Source of the DNA: Desmodesmus armatus
Taxonomy: Eukaryota; Chlorophyta; Chlorophyceae; Sphaeropleales; Scenedesmaceae
Length of the DNA: 64,000 nucleotides
Assembly (NCBI GenBank): GCA_007449985.2
Contig: VIIQ02000001.1
Span: forward strand, 1,235,501-1,299,500
Direction: 5' to 3'
Numbering within the stretch: the stretch's first letter is position 1; every line of letters starts with the position of its first letter. The notes beneath the pieces are model-generated. The model saw only the letters and a list, made by a program, of their open reading frames with translations, searched no databases and was not told where the DNA came from. Below are positions 25,201-35,982 of the stretch, in pieces. Both the position numbers and the translations under genes were made by a program.

Positions 25201-27975
25201 CACGTCAGCATGGCTGCTGCTATGCAGGTAATGAGGCCGGCGCTGCTGTGCAAGGGGCTGGGTGGACTCGTCAGCACACACCTGGGTGACAGCCGATTGA
25301 AATGTGGCGTTTGCAGCATATGAAATGTGGCGTGCAGCAACAAGAAGTGTATGTTGTGCATTGGTTTCCCTGCCGTAGAATAATCGTAATGGCGTACTGA
25401 GGCTGCTGTACGCCCTGCCCACTCACCGGCAGCTTGCGCCCTGTGCTGGCCGACAGTGCGTCCAGGGCTGCACTCTGGCGCTGCTGCAGCTTGGCGCGCT
25501 TGTCCTCCACCTCTGCAGCCTGGCTGCGCAGCTGAGCCAGCTGGGACTCCAGCTGGCGAATCTACAAGCATGACGCAGAACAGAGCGGCGCACAGCAGCC
25601 AGGCAGCCAGGTCATAGGTGTGCAGCAAAGCATGGGAGAGCAGCAGCCGCATACAGCCACAACCTAAAATTCCAGCCGTGCCCCACCCCACACGCGACCA
25701 GAGCATGCACATTGCACAGCATGTTACCGCAAAGCAGAGTGCAGACAAGCACCCATACAAGATTGGGATTTCCATGTGTTGGCTTTGAGTTCGGAGTCAG
25801 CACACCTGTCCAGCCAGCTCTGAGGCCTGCTGTGCCAGCATGCCCTCCTCACGCCTGATGGAGGCCACTGCCTGGCGCGCTTGGTGTCTGCTGACACCGC
25901 CTTGCCCTTGACGTTCTGCTCCAGCGCAGATGCCTCCTGCAGGGCGCGGAACAAAGGGAGACAGTATGCTTGCTGAGGAAAGCTGCTGGAGAAACTGGCG
26001 GCAAGAATCTTTCCGCAACCTTGCAAGCACACACCACTCGGTGCTGTGACTCTACAGCATGCGAGTTAACGAGTGATGTAAGAGAGGATTCACCTACGCC
26101 TGGGCAGGTCAAGCACAGCAGAACAAGCAGGAAACATGGCCCTCGAAGTGCAGGTGGTAGGGTGCAGAGTGTGCAGAGTCTGATGCATGATGCATAGTTT
26201 AGCTCCTTTCGCACCTTGAGGTGTCCGTTGATGACCTCCTTCAGCTCCTCCAGGGCCTTGACTGTTGCAGCGCTGGCACCACTGGATGCCTTCTGGGGGC
26301 GGCACCGCCAGTGCGCAGCAGGTCAAACTTGTGGGCGTACAGCTTCACCAGCTCAGAGGCGCTGTCCACGTGGGCCCTGTGTGGAGGAGATGGTAGTGAA
26401 GGCAGGGTAGCACCAGATTACATCGCAGGGTCTCAGCACAGGAGGCAGGGCGGGGGACCGAGCAGGGGATGCATGAAAGAGAGAGATGCTACATCACCAC
26501 CCCACATGTACCTGCCACGCAGGGTCGTGTGTGCGAGGGCTTGGTTTTAGGACAGCACCGTGAATGTTGCGCTCATGAACGGAGGCAGACGAACAGGCGG
26601 TGCCTTGGATGGATCCATCCGGACAAAGTGGATACACATTGTGAACGCATGTGCAAAAAACATGCGGCCGACACACCTGGAGATGCCAGATGAGGTTGGT
26701 GCCCGCTTGGTGGGGTCTGCTGCGGCCGCTGCTGCCAGCTTCTCCACGCTTGCCAGGAAGCCGTGCTGCTTGCCAGCGTCGCGCTCGATCTGGGACAGGC
26801 GATCCTGCACATGGAAGGACACAGCAGAAGCACAGATGCCATCGCAGCATGAGGATGGTCGACGTGTGCGCTTAGCACATGACTGGCCGCGTCATAAGCA
26901 CTACAGATGCATGCAAATCATGCCAACAGATGGCGTAGCATGCCAGCAGGCAGGGTGGACACGACATGAGGAGGTGCATGTTCCAGTGCCAGGGTGGCCA
27001 AATGTGCGAGCAGGCGACAACTCCTGCAGGCAGGGTGCTGGGGTCCAAACTGCATGGGATGCCTTACATGCAGGGACGCAGGCGCCTTGGCTGCTGCATC
27101 GCTGTCCTTGGCGGCCTTGAGTGTGCTGATCACGTTGTGCACGGCGCGCTGCGCTGCGCCGACTGTGTCAAAGCTCTGGGAGTCCTCTGCCAACAGCTCT
27201 GACAGGCGTGCGATGGCGGATGCCAGCGCGCCTGTGTCTGCCTTGGGCAGGAACACGTGCAGCAGCTGCTGCAGGCTGTGTGTCTCGTCAGAGGACAGCG
27301 GGGAGGCGATGCAGCCCTCCACGGCCATCTCCAGGGCCCTACTGCGCAGCACCAGCTGCGGGCACACACACCGCCAGCACAGTCAGACGATACACAGCAT
27401 GGTGAGGGTGATGACGTTGGTACAACAACTTTGGCGGTCAGTTTCACTGCCAGAGACCTCAGCAGTGCGGGTAAAGTGGGTCTGGTCCAGTCACTTGCAG
27501 GACGGGACAGCGGGGCAGTTGATGATTCAAACAAGCCAGCACTGCCAAGCCTACCTCCTTGAACTGGATGAGGCTGCCATCAGATGCCCTGTACTTCAGT
27601 GCCTTGGGGCTGCGGTCCGTGGCCTGTAAAGCAAGCAAGCACAGGGTGTTCAGCAGGCCAACCAACCCCAACAGAACAACACCCGGAAGGTCAAGGGACG
27701 CCTCGAAGCACCTGGCGCTGCCAGTCCTTCCACAGCTTGATGCGGTTGGGTCCGCCAGTGCGTGCAGACTTCTCCAGGATGGGCACGGCGTCAGCAAGCT
27801 CCACAACTTGATCTTGAGTGGTTTCTGCCTGGACCGGCTCCGTGCTCACGGCAGGGGCCCCCTCAGCTCCCGTAGTCTTCTGCTTGGACTTGTTCTTCTT
27901 TTTCTTGTTCTTTGCAGCAGCGGGCTGCTCCCCTGCGCCCTTGAGCAAGTCGAAAGCATTGACTGTGGAAGCCAT
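22283..27975 (-). CDS. Coiled-coil protein of unknown function
   Basis: I do not recognise the family. Thirteen exons (descending): 27712-27975, 27555-27623, 27068-27355, 26677-26804, 26215-26376, 25806-25936, 25427-25561, 25102-25158, 24634-24813, 24212-24360, 23093-23337, 22755-22845, 22283-22406; about 674 residues. It starts MASTVNAFDLLKGAGEQ, then a lysine run (KNKKKKNKSKQK) that may be a nucleolar or nuclear signal. The middle is charged, heptad-rich helix (KALEELKEVINGHLK, GMLAQQASELAGQ, IRQLESQLAQLRSQAAEVED). The tail is Pro/Ala/Gly-rich and ends basic (PAKKGRRKA). Two exons lose frame by one base (about 26295-26299 and 25879-25882); adding one base back in each restores the helix and all later phases. 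Introns at 22407-22754 and 23338-24211 hold hairpins and exon copies. It is head to head with the D27-like gene. Confidence 0.78.
22521..22649. repeat. Near-perfect inverted repeat, 56-58 nt arms, in a coiled-coil-gene intron
   Basis: Arms at about 22521-22576 and 22592-22649 are reverse complements except for one extra GT pair, with a loop of about 15 bases. A third partial copy of the arm start (TGCTGACATGTACGTGTG) precedes it near 22500. It lies wholly within the intron 22407-22754. The compact shape suits either a foldback (MITE-like) element or a small-RNA precursor. Confidence 0.92.
23503..23789 (-). repeat. Two decayed copies of a coiled-coil exon start and its acceptor
   Basis: The 5' end of exon 23093-23337 plus its acceptor (plus-strand 23311-23357) recurs at about 23503-23550 and 23758-23789 in the upstream intron. 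In the first copy the acceptor CTGCAG has become CTGCAT, so it should be dead. The unique spacers between copies also share short blocks (CTGGGCATCA), suggesting successive local duplication. Confidence 0.75.
23853..23969. repeat. Second intronic inverted repeat in the coiled-coil gene
   Basis: Imperfect arms of about 52-56 bases (about 23853-23908 and 23918-23969): GTTGACGCAGC at the left pairs with GCATCAAC at the right, and CAGACACACCATGCT with AGCATGGTGCGTCTG. A further copy of one segment follows near 23975-24000 (GTCTGGAGACAAGCCCAGCT). It lies within the intron 23338-24211. Confidence 0.8.
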
Positions 27976-28227
27976 GGTAACTAAGACAGTAAAAATAAGA
28001 CGTCAGGCAGGTGACAAGGATGCACAGCCTGCAGCTGCTCCTTTCTGTGTCCTGTGTAACTGCTGTGGTCCCGGACACTGAACCCCACAGTGGCAAAAAG
28101 CATGGCACAGTGGAAAACAGCAGGCAATCCAGAAAGTCACAAAGGCAGGCTCAAACATAATCTTTGGTGCTCTGGTTTGGCCCCGAACTTCCTCGCTGAG
28201 CCACTTAGACTGCCTAATACAAGCAAG
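27976..28227. promoter_or_regulatory. Short bidirectional promoter, coiled-coil (-) / D27-like (+)
   Basis: Only 252 bases separate the two divergent start codons if the D27-like protein starts at 28228, and 126 if it starts at the upstream in-frame ATG at 28102. Both 5' UTRs and promoters must fit here, making a shared bidirectional promoter likely. Confidence 0.5.
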
Positions 28228-30462
28228 ATGCTGCAACAGCACTTGTCATCAGGGAGGACCATTCGTCAACAGCATCCTCCCAGTGTCAGTGGCAGCATTC
28301 AGAAGTATAATCATGCGGGTGTCAGTGGCTGCAGGAGCTTGCGCCACAGACAAGAGGCGGTCAGCAGTGTGCGCCAGGCTGGCCCCTCCACAGATGTGCC
28401 CGACTACACGGAGATTGACAGCCAACCATTGAACCAGATAGTCATGGCACTGTTTCGGAACAAGATGGTGGCAGCAATTGGCAGGGACTCCCAGCTCAGC
28501 GGGTGAGTGGCACTGTGGTCCAACTCGACAGCACCACCTGTGCAGCACCACTGCTGTCCTCGTCTCCACATGCAGCAGCCAGCTCGGACGGCTTTCAGGT
28601 GTCTAATGCTACCCCCCTCGTTCGAAAAACTGTTGCTGCAGGTATGAAGCCATCATCGACCTCACACAAAAGCTGAACAGCAGCTTTGCAGAGGCAGCAC
28701 AGGTGCAGCAGGCCACACGTGGTATCCTCAACTCGTTATTCCCCAGCTGGCTCCCTGGCGCCTTCAAGGTTGGTCAGGCAACATCAGCACTTGGGGGCAG
28801 GAAAGAATTTGGGAACTGGGTGAAAGCAGTGTGACGTACGTCTCTTCACAAAGAATTCGGTATCTCTTCTGCTGGCCGCTCACATGGTACCACCGGTGGC
28901 CCGCCAGGCTCTTGAATGCCAGCCAGAGAATTTCAGAAGGCCCATGAATGCATGCAGTCAATGCCCACACTGTCTGCATGCCATGCAGGCTTGCGGCAGG
29001 TTTGCGGCAAACATGCTTGACACCCTCTCTGACCCCCCCCCCTCCCCCTGCCCGCTTGGTGTGGCTACCAATCACAGGTCATGTTCTCCCAACCCCTCCC
29101 AGACTTCTCTTGCCGGCTGAATGCTTTTGCAACTGCCGTGACGTGTCAGTGGCTGATGGGTCCCTGCAATGTGAATGATGTCGAGCTGGATGATGGCAGG
29201 GTGGGTGGTGGGGTGGTTGCTTACGGGGCTGCACATACTGTATGGTTCGCTACAGCGTGGTACGGGCTGGTACCAGCAGCAAAGTGCTGGGCCGGGAGCT
29301 CCAGGCCCAGTCGTTCGTGCATGACAGGCTTCAAGCTAATGCAAGTCTGCGTATGGTCGTGATATCGGTCATGTCATGAGCGAGGCAAACAGCATTGTGC
29401 AACGCTCCTGCTGGTTGTGTTGTCAAGGTTGCCAAAAGCCCAGACCACGCCTGCACATGCTGACGCGTCAAGAGTCATACGTCCCATTGGTGTGCTGGGC
29501 AGCCACAAACTGCTGCCATTGCCTCTGCTGCCGTCATTGCCGCTACTGCTGCTGCTGCTGCTGCCTCTATGCCGCTAGGTGGGTGAGGGCATGGGGGTGT
29601 TGGTGGAGCGCTGCCGCTATCTGGAGCAGTCCGGGTGTGCGTCGATATGTATCAACAGCTGCAAGGTCCCCACGCAGGTGAGCATGCGGCAGCAGTCATG
29701 CCAATTGAGTACCTATTGTGCACACATGCACAAGCAGCCCGGCTCCTGCCACTGGAAGACTCAAGGTAGACTTCAGGAAAGGTTTGGTGAGGCAGTCTGG
29801 CTGCCACAAGCACTGTTGGCGCGGAATTGCACTGTCAAAGAGTGTGGCTGTGCCCACATGTCTCCCTGATTGGGTGCAGGAGTTTTTTTCCAAGGATATG
29901 GGCCTGCCTCTGACAATGACGCCAAACTATGATGATTTCTCTTGCCAGTGAGTGAACCATTGTATGTAGTACGGTGTAGTACATTAGTTTGACCGGGAGT
30001 AGCATGCAATGCACATGTACCAAGCGAATTTGGCACCAATCAGGCTATTGCTGGAGGGGTTGGTTTTTTGTGAGCAGTATGAAAGGGCATTGTGTGCTGC
30101 TTACGCATGTTTGTGGTGAAATTCAGCGTGCAATCAGCCAAGGCAGCATGGCATGGTGAAATTCTGCGTGCAATCAGCCAATGCAGCATGGCAAGCCCTT
30201 TCAGTAGGCTGTTCATGTGCGCTTTCATCTACGGGCATATATGTGTAAATATTGAGCTTGAGTGTGGCATGTGTGCTGCAGGTTCAGCTTCGGCAAGACT
30301 CCATTGCCCCCACATCAAGATGAGGCATTCAGCACGCCCTGCTTCATGCAGTGCCCCAGCAGAGCCGCGCGTTACACTGATGGCAGCAAACCAGCAGACA
30401 GCTCCGGCAGCAAACAGCAGCAGCCTGACAACTGTGCAAACATTCCAGCACAACTGGGTTGA
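28228..30462 (+). CDS. D27-like carotenoid isomerase (DUF4033 family)
   Basis: Resembles DWARF27, the iron-containing plastid beta-carotene all-trans/9-cis isomerase that starts strigolactone synthesis in land plants; in algae D27-like proteins are more generally linked to carotenoid isomerisation (inference). Exons: 28228-28502, 28642-28768, 29078-29200, 29579-29677, 29880-29947, 30282-30462; 290 residues, all phases consistent. The N-terminus is Ser/Arg/Gln-rich and suits a transit peptide; an in-frame ATG at 28102 is an alternative start. Family signatures are GVLVERCRYLEQSGC, ICINSCKVPTQEFF, MGLPLTMTPNYDDFSC and FSFGKTPLPPHQDEAFSTPC, with the family's conserved cysteines in order. The C-terminal tail after PCFMQC is short and Gln/Ser-rich. 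The exact isomer specificity cannot be told. Confidence 0.9.
30114..30193. repeat. 40-bp direct tandem duplication in a D27-like intron
   Basis: Two adjacent 40-base units starting TGGTGAAATTC (30114 and 30154), differing at about two positions. The pair is flanked by GAAAGGGC on the left and its complement GCCCTTTC on the right. It lies in the last intron, about 90 bases before the final acceptor. Confidence 0.9.
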
Positions 30463-32107
30463 CTCAAGTTGGCTGTTGTTGGCAGGCTGGGTGTTGTTTG
30501 CTTGCAACGTGACGTTTGTGCTTTCGAAACTCACTTGGTGCTGCACTGCAGGAGGTTTTGTCGAAAGGGTTGGGCTCCGGCTCGTGGTTTTGCCTGATCA
30601 GCCTTGCTCTGCAAAGTGCGCAGGATGTGGTTTAGGTGCTGGCATCTCGGTAGGGCTGTGCACCTCAGCTTGGGCTGTTTCAACACCTGAGCTGCGGGTC
30701 GATCAGCAGTCGGTTACACAAGGCATTCTGAAGAACAGGGACTGGAATTGAGTGCTGTATGTAGACCACATTGCTGCTGGGCTGACTGGCCAACCTTGAC
30801 TGACCAATTTTGGCGGTCAATGGCCTGACTGATGCACTGACTGAGTCACCCGTGCACTGCCAGCAGGGAAGCCTTGCTGATAGTGACAGTCAGTCGCAAC
30901 ATCGTGGCAGTTACAAGCCGCAGCACAATGGGCATCACGACACCGCATACCATGCGTGCGCTGCCAATGCACTGCTACTATGATACACACCCATAAACAT
31001 ACACACATACACGTCAGGAAAGTCCTTAGCCCCCACAGGGCTGAAGCACCCAACTTGGAGGCTCCATGCAACCACCACCATCGGTTTTCACACAGCGCCA
31101 CGCCACAATCTAAACACACGATGTAGGACATTGGCCTTGGTGTTGGCCAGCAGGCATGCAGCTGCACATTGCTTGCTTCTGGCAGCATGCAAGACTTCTT
31201 TGCTGCTGGCTCAACAGTAACAGTGAGGCTGGAGCTATGCACCGCCTGCCCAACCTCATGGTGCACAAAACACACGCCTCCACAAAATAGGCATGGCGGC
31301 TGTGAGGGCTCAAAAGGGACCGCCTGAGCCGCACCAGCCAACCCTTCCAAACAAACAAGCCAGCCAGCGAAAAACATGATGCGCATGGCATTTTTTCCAA
31401 ATATGTTGTGGCGTACAAGCCGCAACACGTCACACAGGCACATGCAGGCATGGTACACCCAGCAAATGCAAACCTGCTTCATGCCACCAGTGGGTGGCAT
31501 TGCTGCACAACATGATCTGAGTATCATGTTGCCCCGCACTGCACTCTGTCAACCCCTCTGTCAGGCAGCAGCCAAGCAAAAGTGATATCTTTGAGGCTGT
31601 TTGTGCTTGGCAGGCAGCTGCGGCCAATGGGGCCGGTGGTCTGGCCGCCGCAGCAACACACGCCTATCGTCAGCGCAGTCCCCTGAACCTCACACATTGA
31701 CGTTGGCCAACTACAAAACAATCCCGCACACTGACAGTGGCCAACTACAAAACATCCCCAGCAGGCTTGCTGGGCAGAAACATGTCGCCCCCCAAAACAG
31801 ACATAGCAAGTGCTATGTGGCTCATGCATTGACCATGTGCGCTGCTCGCTACTTCTAGAGCATCAACTTATCGCGCTGCAGCAGCCTCCCACCCCACACC
31901 CACAAAAGACAGTTGTTATGTGCTCTGCTCGTTTGGTGCCAGCGTTCCACTGCAGCACGATCTGCTCAGCGCTGCTCAACTGAACGCTCCTGCGCATGCG
32001 CTTTGGCTACACTATGCAATTCCATGCACCGTGGAAATTGCCGGGCGCCTTGCCGCAGCGCTGCTGTTGGCGCTGCTGCCATTGCTGGTGCTGTGGGGTT
32101 GAGTCAT
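30463..32107. other. Convergent intergenic region with no gene seen
   Basis: About 1.65 kb between the D27-like stop (+) and the stop of the 96-residue gene (-). ORFs on both strands are low-complexity or unlike protein. A 36-bp-period direct repeat of GGCCAACTACAAAACA occurs near 31700-31760. No tRNA-like or transposon feature seen. Confidence 0.55.
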
Positions 32108-32797
32108 TCATGGCTCAGCCCCAGTGTTGATTTCCTCCTTTGCCTGTGGGCGGCAGCAGCAGAACATGAAGCCCAGTCCCTGACCTCTGTTGGCCTTGGG
32201 GTCACGCTGCAGACAGCAACAAGCAGCAAGGAGCAGATCAGGACTTGAAATAAGTACGGTGGTTGCGCGATTGCACTGCATCACACAGTCTGCTTTAGGT
32301 GTACCTTGTACAGCCAGCCGACACTTGCTGGGCGGGCACTGGCTCTGGGGCTACTCATCATGTTGCAACGGTCACAGCTGGCTTCTAATGTTTCAAGGCC
32401 TGAGCCAAGCGAGGTAGCTCCTTTGCTGCTGCTTGCAGCTGCTGCTGCCCCCACTGCTGCTGTTGTTTGCTGACTCAATCAGCCACTCACGCTTCTGTGG
32501 TGCTCCAATGGATCGTAGTCGTCGGCCTGCATCATGACAAAACATCAACTTAATCAGAGACCACATGGTTGCCGTGTCACTAGCGCCCCCAGAAAGCAGT
32601 GAAGTGAGTATACGCCGACGAGAGTGACCGCAGGCGCGCACCTCCACGTAGTTCTTCCCTGTTGCCGTTCTAACAATCTTATAGCTGTTGGGCTGGCCTT
32701 CATCCACCACTGCCTCAACAACTTTGTCAGGCACTCCCTCCTGCTCTTCCTGCTGCACCAGCTGGGGCTCAGCGGGCGTATGCGTCTGCTCAGCCAT
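32108..32797 (-). CDS. Small 96-residue protein with a CCC cluster, three exons, unknown function
   Basis: Not recognised. Exons 32642-32797, 32491-32526 and 32108-32206 join in phase 0 at canonical GT-AG sites, giving MAEQTHTPAEPQLVQQEEQE at the start, then SYKIVRTATGKNYVE, ADDYDPLEHHRS and a C-terminal exon RDPKANRGQGLGFMFCCCRP ending INTGAEP. The first half is acidic and probably disordered. The GLGFMFCCC segment is short and hydrophobic with three consecutive cysteines, typical of S-acylated membrane attachment (inference). Clean splicing of a 36-base middle exon and a continuous product argue that it is real. It is head to head with the P-loop kinase gene, 409 bases apart. Confidence 0.65.
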
Positions 32798-33206
32798 TCT
32801 ACTGAAGCACGTCTTCCTCCTGATGCTCGCGGCAAAGGAAATTGGCAAACGTTGCGACACACTGCAGCAACAACGACTGCTGCACAAACTGGGTCGTTGG
32901 TTGCTTGTTGGTAAAGTAATGTATGTTGATCCACGAAAACGTTGTACTTGACTGGTTGTCTTGGGTGTAGCCCTGGCGCTGCCAGGTCCGCCAGGGTGAC
33001 CAGTTTCAGTTAGGGCCCTATTAGTCAACCAAGCCTTGACGTTTCCATGTGCTACAGAACATAACGTGCGGTCCTATGAGTCTCACTAGGTCTTGAGCGG
33101 CGACTTCCACCAGATGGTGGACATTCAGCTGTGATGCCAAACATTGGACAGCCTGTAAGGTGTGTAGAGGTGTGCTGGGATCGCTCAGCAGAGGCACCCT
33201 TCACAC
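32798..33206. promoter_or_regulatory. Divergent promoter region, 96-aa gene (-) / P-loop kinase gene (+)
   Basis: 409 bases between divergent start codons, with no ORF of note and no repeat. It presumably holds both promoters and 5' UTRs. Confidence 0.45.
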
Positions 33207-34693
33207 ATGGTGCTGACATTGGTATTGTTCAAGGGTCACCCCGGAGTTGGGAAGTCCACCCTAGCCAGGTGGGCGATGACAGTAGCATACAAGCAGCAGC
33301 ACTGCAGCGCTGTAGCTGCTGGTACCCATGCCACGGCACCGTGGCAGCACTCTCCCTGCATGATGACGCCTTGGCCTCAGCACAAACGTCATCAGCACTG
33401 TAAACTTACGAGATCGCGGTATCTGGCGCCGCACAGGGCTGTCTGCCAACAGCTGGCCTGGCCTTTGATTGACAAGGATGATTCTCGTGACTGCCTGCAA
33501 AGCCTGCCGACACATCTGCTGCAAGCATTTGATGCCAATCAGCTGTCATATGACATAATGTTCAGCTACTGCGAGACTCAGCTGCAGTTGGGCCTCAGCA
33601 CGGCCTTGGACTGTCCGTTTGCGAGGGCAGCACTGTACCACAGAGCAGTTCAGCTGGCGAAGAAGGTGAGTGGCCACATGGCCATGCAGGTTTTTTGCTC
33701 TGAATCCTTATGCAGCAAGAATGTCCTCCGCATCTGCGAGCCAGCAATGCCTGCATCATGCGGGTGCTTTGGAATGCTCCCAACGGGACGGAAACACTGG
33801 CGGCAAGCTTGCCACCAAGATGCTTGTTGGTCATGGAAGCACAGAGTGAGAGGTACTTACATAGTGCCCTTTTTTGCAACACCAGCAGCGCAGCCTGTGC
33901 TATCTCAAGATAATACCATTTTGTGCAAGGCTGCCCTTTGACAAGCAGGGGGCAATGCATGGTGCCTTGCTACCGGCTCTCCCACCCACAGTGGCTGCCT
34001 GCTGGCTGTTTTCTGTACTGCAGTACGGTGCCATCGTTGCTGTTGTGGAGTGCATAGCAAGTGACAGCGCAGCCTGGAGGCAGCAGTTAGAGGCCAGGGC
34101 AATGCAGCAGCAAGGCGCCCAGTGTCACAAGCCACAAAGTTGGGCAGACCTGCAGCAGCTTCTACACAGGTGATCAGTGGCAGCGCAGCCTGTCAATCTG
34201 TAATACTGGGCTTTGTATGATTCGACAGCTGCAGCACAGCCCAATGCAGCCTGTCATGCGCCTGTTTGTGTGCTTCGTTGGGCAACGTCCCTCAGCTGTA
34301 GCAGAGGTGTACAGGAGCATCCCACCTCTCCAACTCACGCAACACAGCAACGACTGACAGCAACGACACTCAGCTGGGCTGTGAATGCTTGGTGCGGCAC
34401 GGTGCCGCACCACCGCTTCTCATCACTGGCTTCTCATATCCACTCGTCTCTGATATCCGTCGACACCCTCTCTGTGTTGTTGTGGCAGGTATGGAGACAG
34501 CTACAAGTGGACCACTGATGGAAGCTGCCATCTGCAGCACCTTTTGGTAATTGATACTACTGCCAGCAGCTTACAGCAGCAAGTTGCACGGGTGATAGAC
34601 TTCCTTGGCTCACTGGAGGAGGGCAGCAGTCACACAGCAGCAGCAGCCGCAGCAGGAGCACCAGGGTTGAAAGCAGCTGCTCTGCAGCAGTAG
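33207..34693 (+). CDS. Small P-loop kinase-like ATPase (AAA_33/zeta-type fold)
   Basis: Four phase-consistent exons, 33207-33268, 33437-33665, 34024-34169 and 34489-34693, encode 213 residues. The protein begins at a hydrophobic strand and Walker A motif, LVLFKGHPGVGKSTLA, followed by CQQLAWPLIDKDDSRDCLQ. The D-K-D-D segment after the first strand is typical of small-molecule kinases that bind substrate and Mg there. AIVAVVECIASDSAAWRQQLEAR and the HR..RY.D.YKWTTDG region fit the lid and C-terminal part of AAA_33 proteins. The last exon ends in an Ala/Gly tail (HTAAAAAAGAPGLKAAALQQ). No targeting peptide is evident because Walker A lies within 15 residues of the start. The substrate is unknown; nucleoside, sugar or antibiotic-type kinases share this fold. 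Confidence 0.82.
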
Positions 34694-35006
34694 CGCATGT
34701 CGCCACTGGTGTGTTGGCCTGAGTAGTGCAACCACCTGAGGGCAGGGCCAATGCCAGGCTGGACACCAGTTGAGAAGTTGGAGCGCGATGAGCAATGAAA
34801 GGAATGGGATGATGCCTTGGTGGTAAAGAAAGCCTGCCCCACTGATCAACCTGAAAAGACACCAGACAGCAGCCTGATGGGCACATGTGGGGAAAAATTG
34901 CAATCCAGCTGGGTGCTTGCTCAAGCCTATTGTAGCCACCCCAAGTGTATCAAATAGACCCCATCGTTCGTTTCAAATTGTTAGCTTGTAAGATGACCCT
35001 TTGTAA
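34694..35006. other. Intergenic, 3' region of the kinase gene
   Basis: About 310 bases. TGTAA occurs at 34987-34991 and again at 35002-35006, a plausible poly(A) signal about 300 bases after the kinase stop. Nothing else is seen. Confidence 0.45.
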
Positions 35007-35630
35007 ATGCTTCCGCCTGCTTTGTATGGCGTTTCAGACACACAAAATCACAGATCGTACCCGCGCTTTTGCCTGGAACTGGCAGGGCCAAGTTCTGCGA
35101 GCTCCCAAAAAACAAGGAACCTGGGTACACACGATCATTGTTTCAGTAATAACCGCTGCAGTATTGCATCCGCTGCGGTTCCAGTTCCGGGTAAGCTGAA
35201 AAGTGGAGGCTTGAAGGCGGTGCAGGCAGATGGGGATTTTACACCATCGGTGTACACATATGTATATATACTGCGACGAACGTGGCTGCTCTTCTGTCTT
35301 GATGTAGTAGTGAAAAAGGCCTTTCATGCGGATAAGCGTTCACGGGGTTTCAGCTATGACTGGCTGCCAAGCCACAAGGCCGTGCATGTACCGCTGCACC
35401 TGGACCATCTTCTGGATTGCGTGAATTCTGCCTTCAGTATGCCTGCCCCGCACGATGAGGTGGGGAGAGGGAATCACGCCATGTGGGGTGACAACCTGCC
35501 TCAGGATTGCACTGCCTTGAAAGAGTGTATTCTGGCAAGTTGCCAGGCCTGGGCACGGAGTGAAGCTGTTGCAGCTCAGATCAACAGCAGGATTGATGAG
35601 TTGCAGTGCATCGCCTTGAGCGGCAGATAG
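35007..35630 (+). CDS. Doubtful intronless ORF, 207 residues
   Basis: An ATG-initiated open frame with no recognisable domain. Its second half (GFSYDWLPSHKAVHVPLHLD, MPAPHDEVGRGNHAMWGDN and a final helix-like stretch ending QCIALSGR) has balanced, protein-like composition. The first half (YPRFCLELAGPSSASSQKTR, VYTYVYILRRTWLLFC) does not. The real gene, if any, may be only the 3' part (about 35350-35630) joined to an exon I cannot place. A TGTAA motif overlaps its start, so the ORF could also be downstream non-coding sequence. Confidence 0.3.
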   Translation: MLPPALYGVSDTQNHRSYPRFCLELAGPSSASSQKTRNLGTHDHCFSNNRCSIASAAVPVPGKLKSGGLKAVQADGDFTPSVYTYVYILRRTWLLFCLDVVVKKAFHADKRSRGFSYDWLPSHKAVHVPLHLDHLLDCVNSAFSMPAPHDEVGRGNHAMWGDNLPQDCTALKECILASCQAWARSEAVAAQINSRIDELQCIALSGR

Positions 35631-35982
35631 GATACATTGTTGGACACCTTGTTGCCATGATGCCTTGCAGCTGCAAGGTGTTTTGTATGATCATACCGTA
35701 TCATGATACAATTACAATGACTGGCTGTGGCCTTGGTTTGGTTTGGTTTGGACCACGAGGCAGTACCAGACGGACGTGCTGATGTACGTAATCACATGCA
35801 ACTGGAGTTCAGCGTTTTTCAAGAAGACCCGGGCAGCTTGATGCTCACAATCCTGGTGCCACACAGCAGCTGAACAGGCAGAGTACTAGACTAGTCCCTC
35901 CTTGATTGAGACACATCTCCTCTCTCAGAAAGTCTTAGCTGTCACATCTACTGATCCATCTGTTGTGACTGTTTGTTGAATA
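35631..35982. other. Intergenic / promoter of the secreted-protein gene
   Basis: About 350 bases upstream of the ATG at 35983. There is a short GGTTT-repeat run near 35733-35750 and a palindromic TATCATGATA near 35699. No coding signal. Confidence 0.45.
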
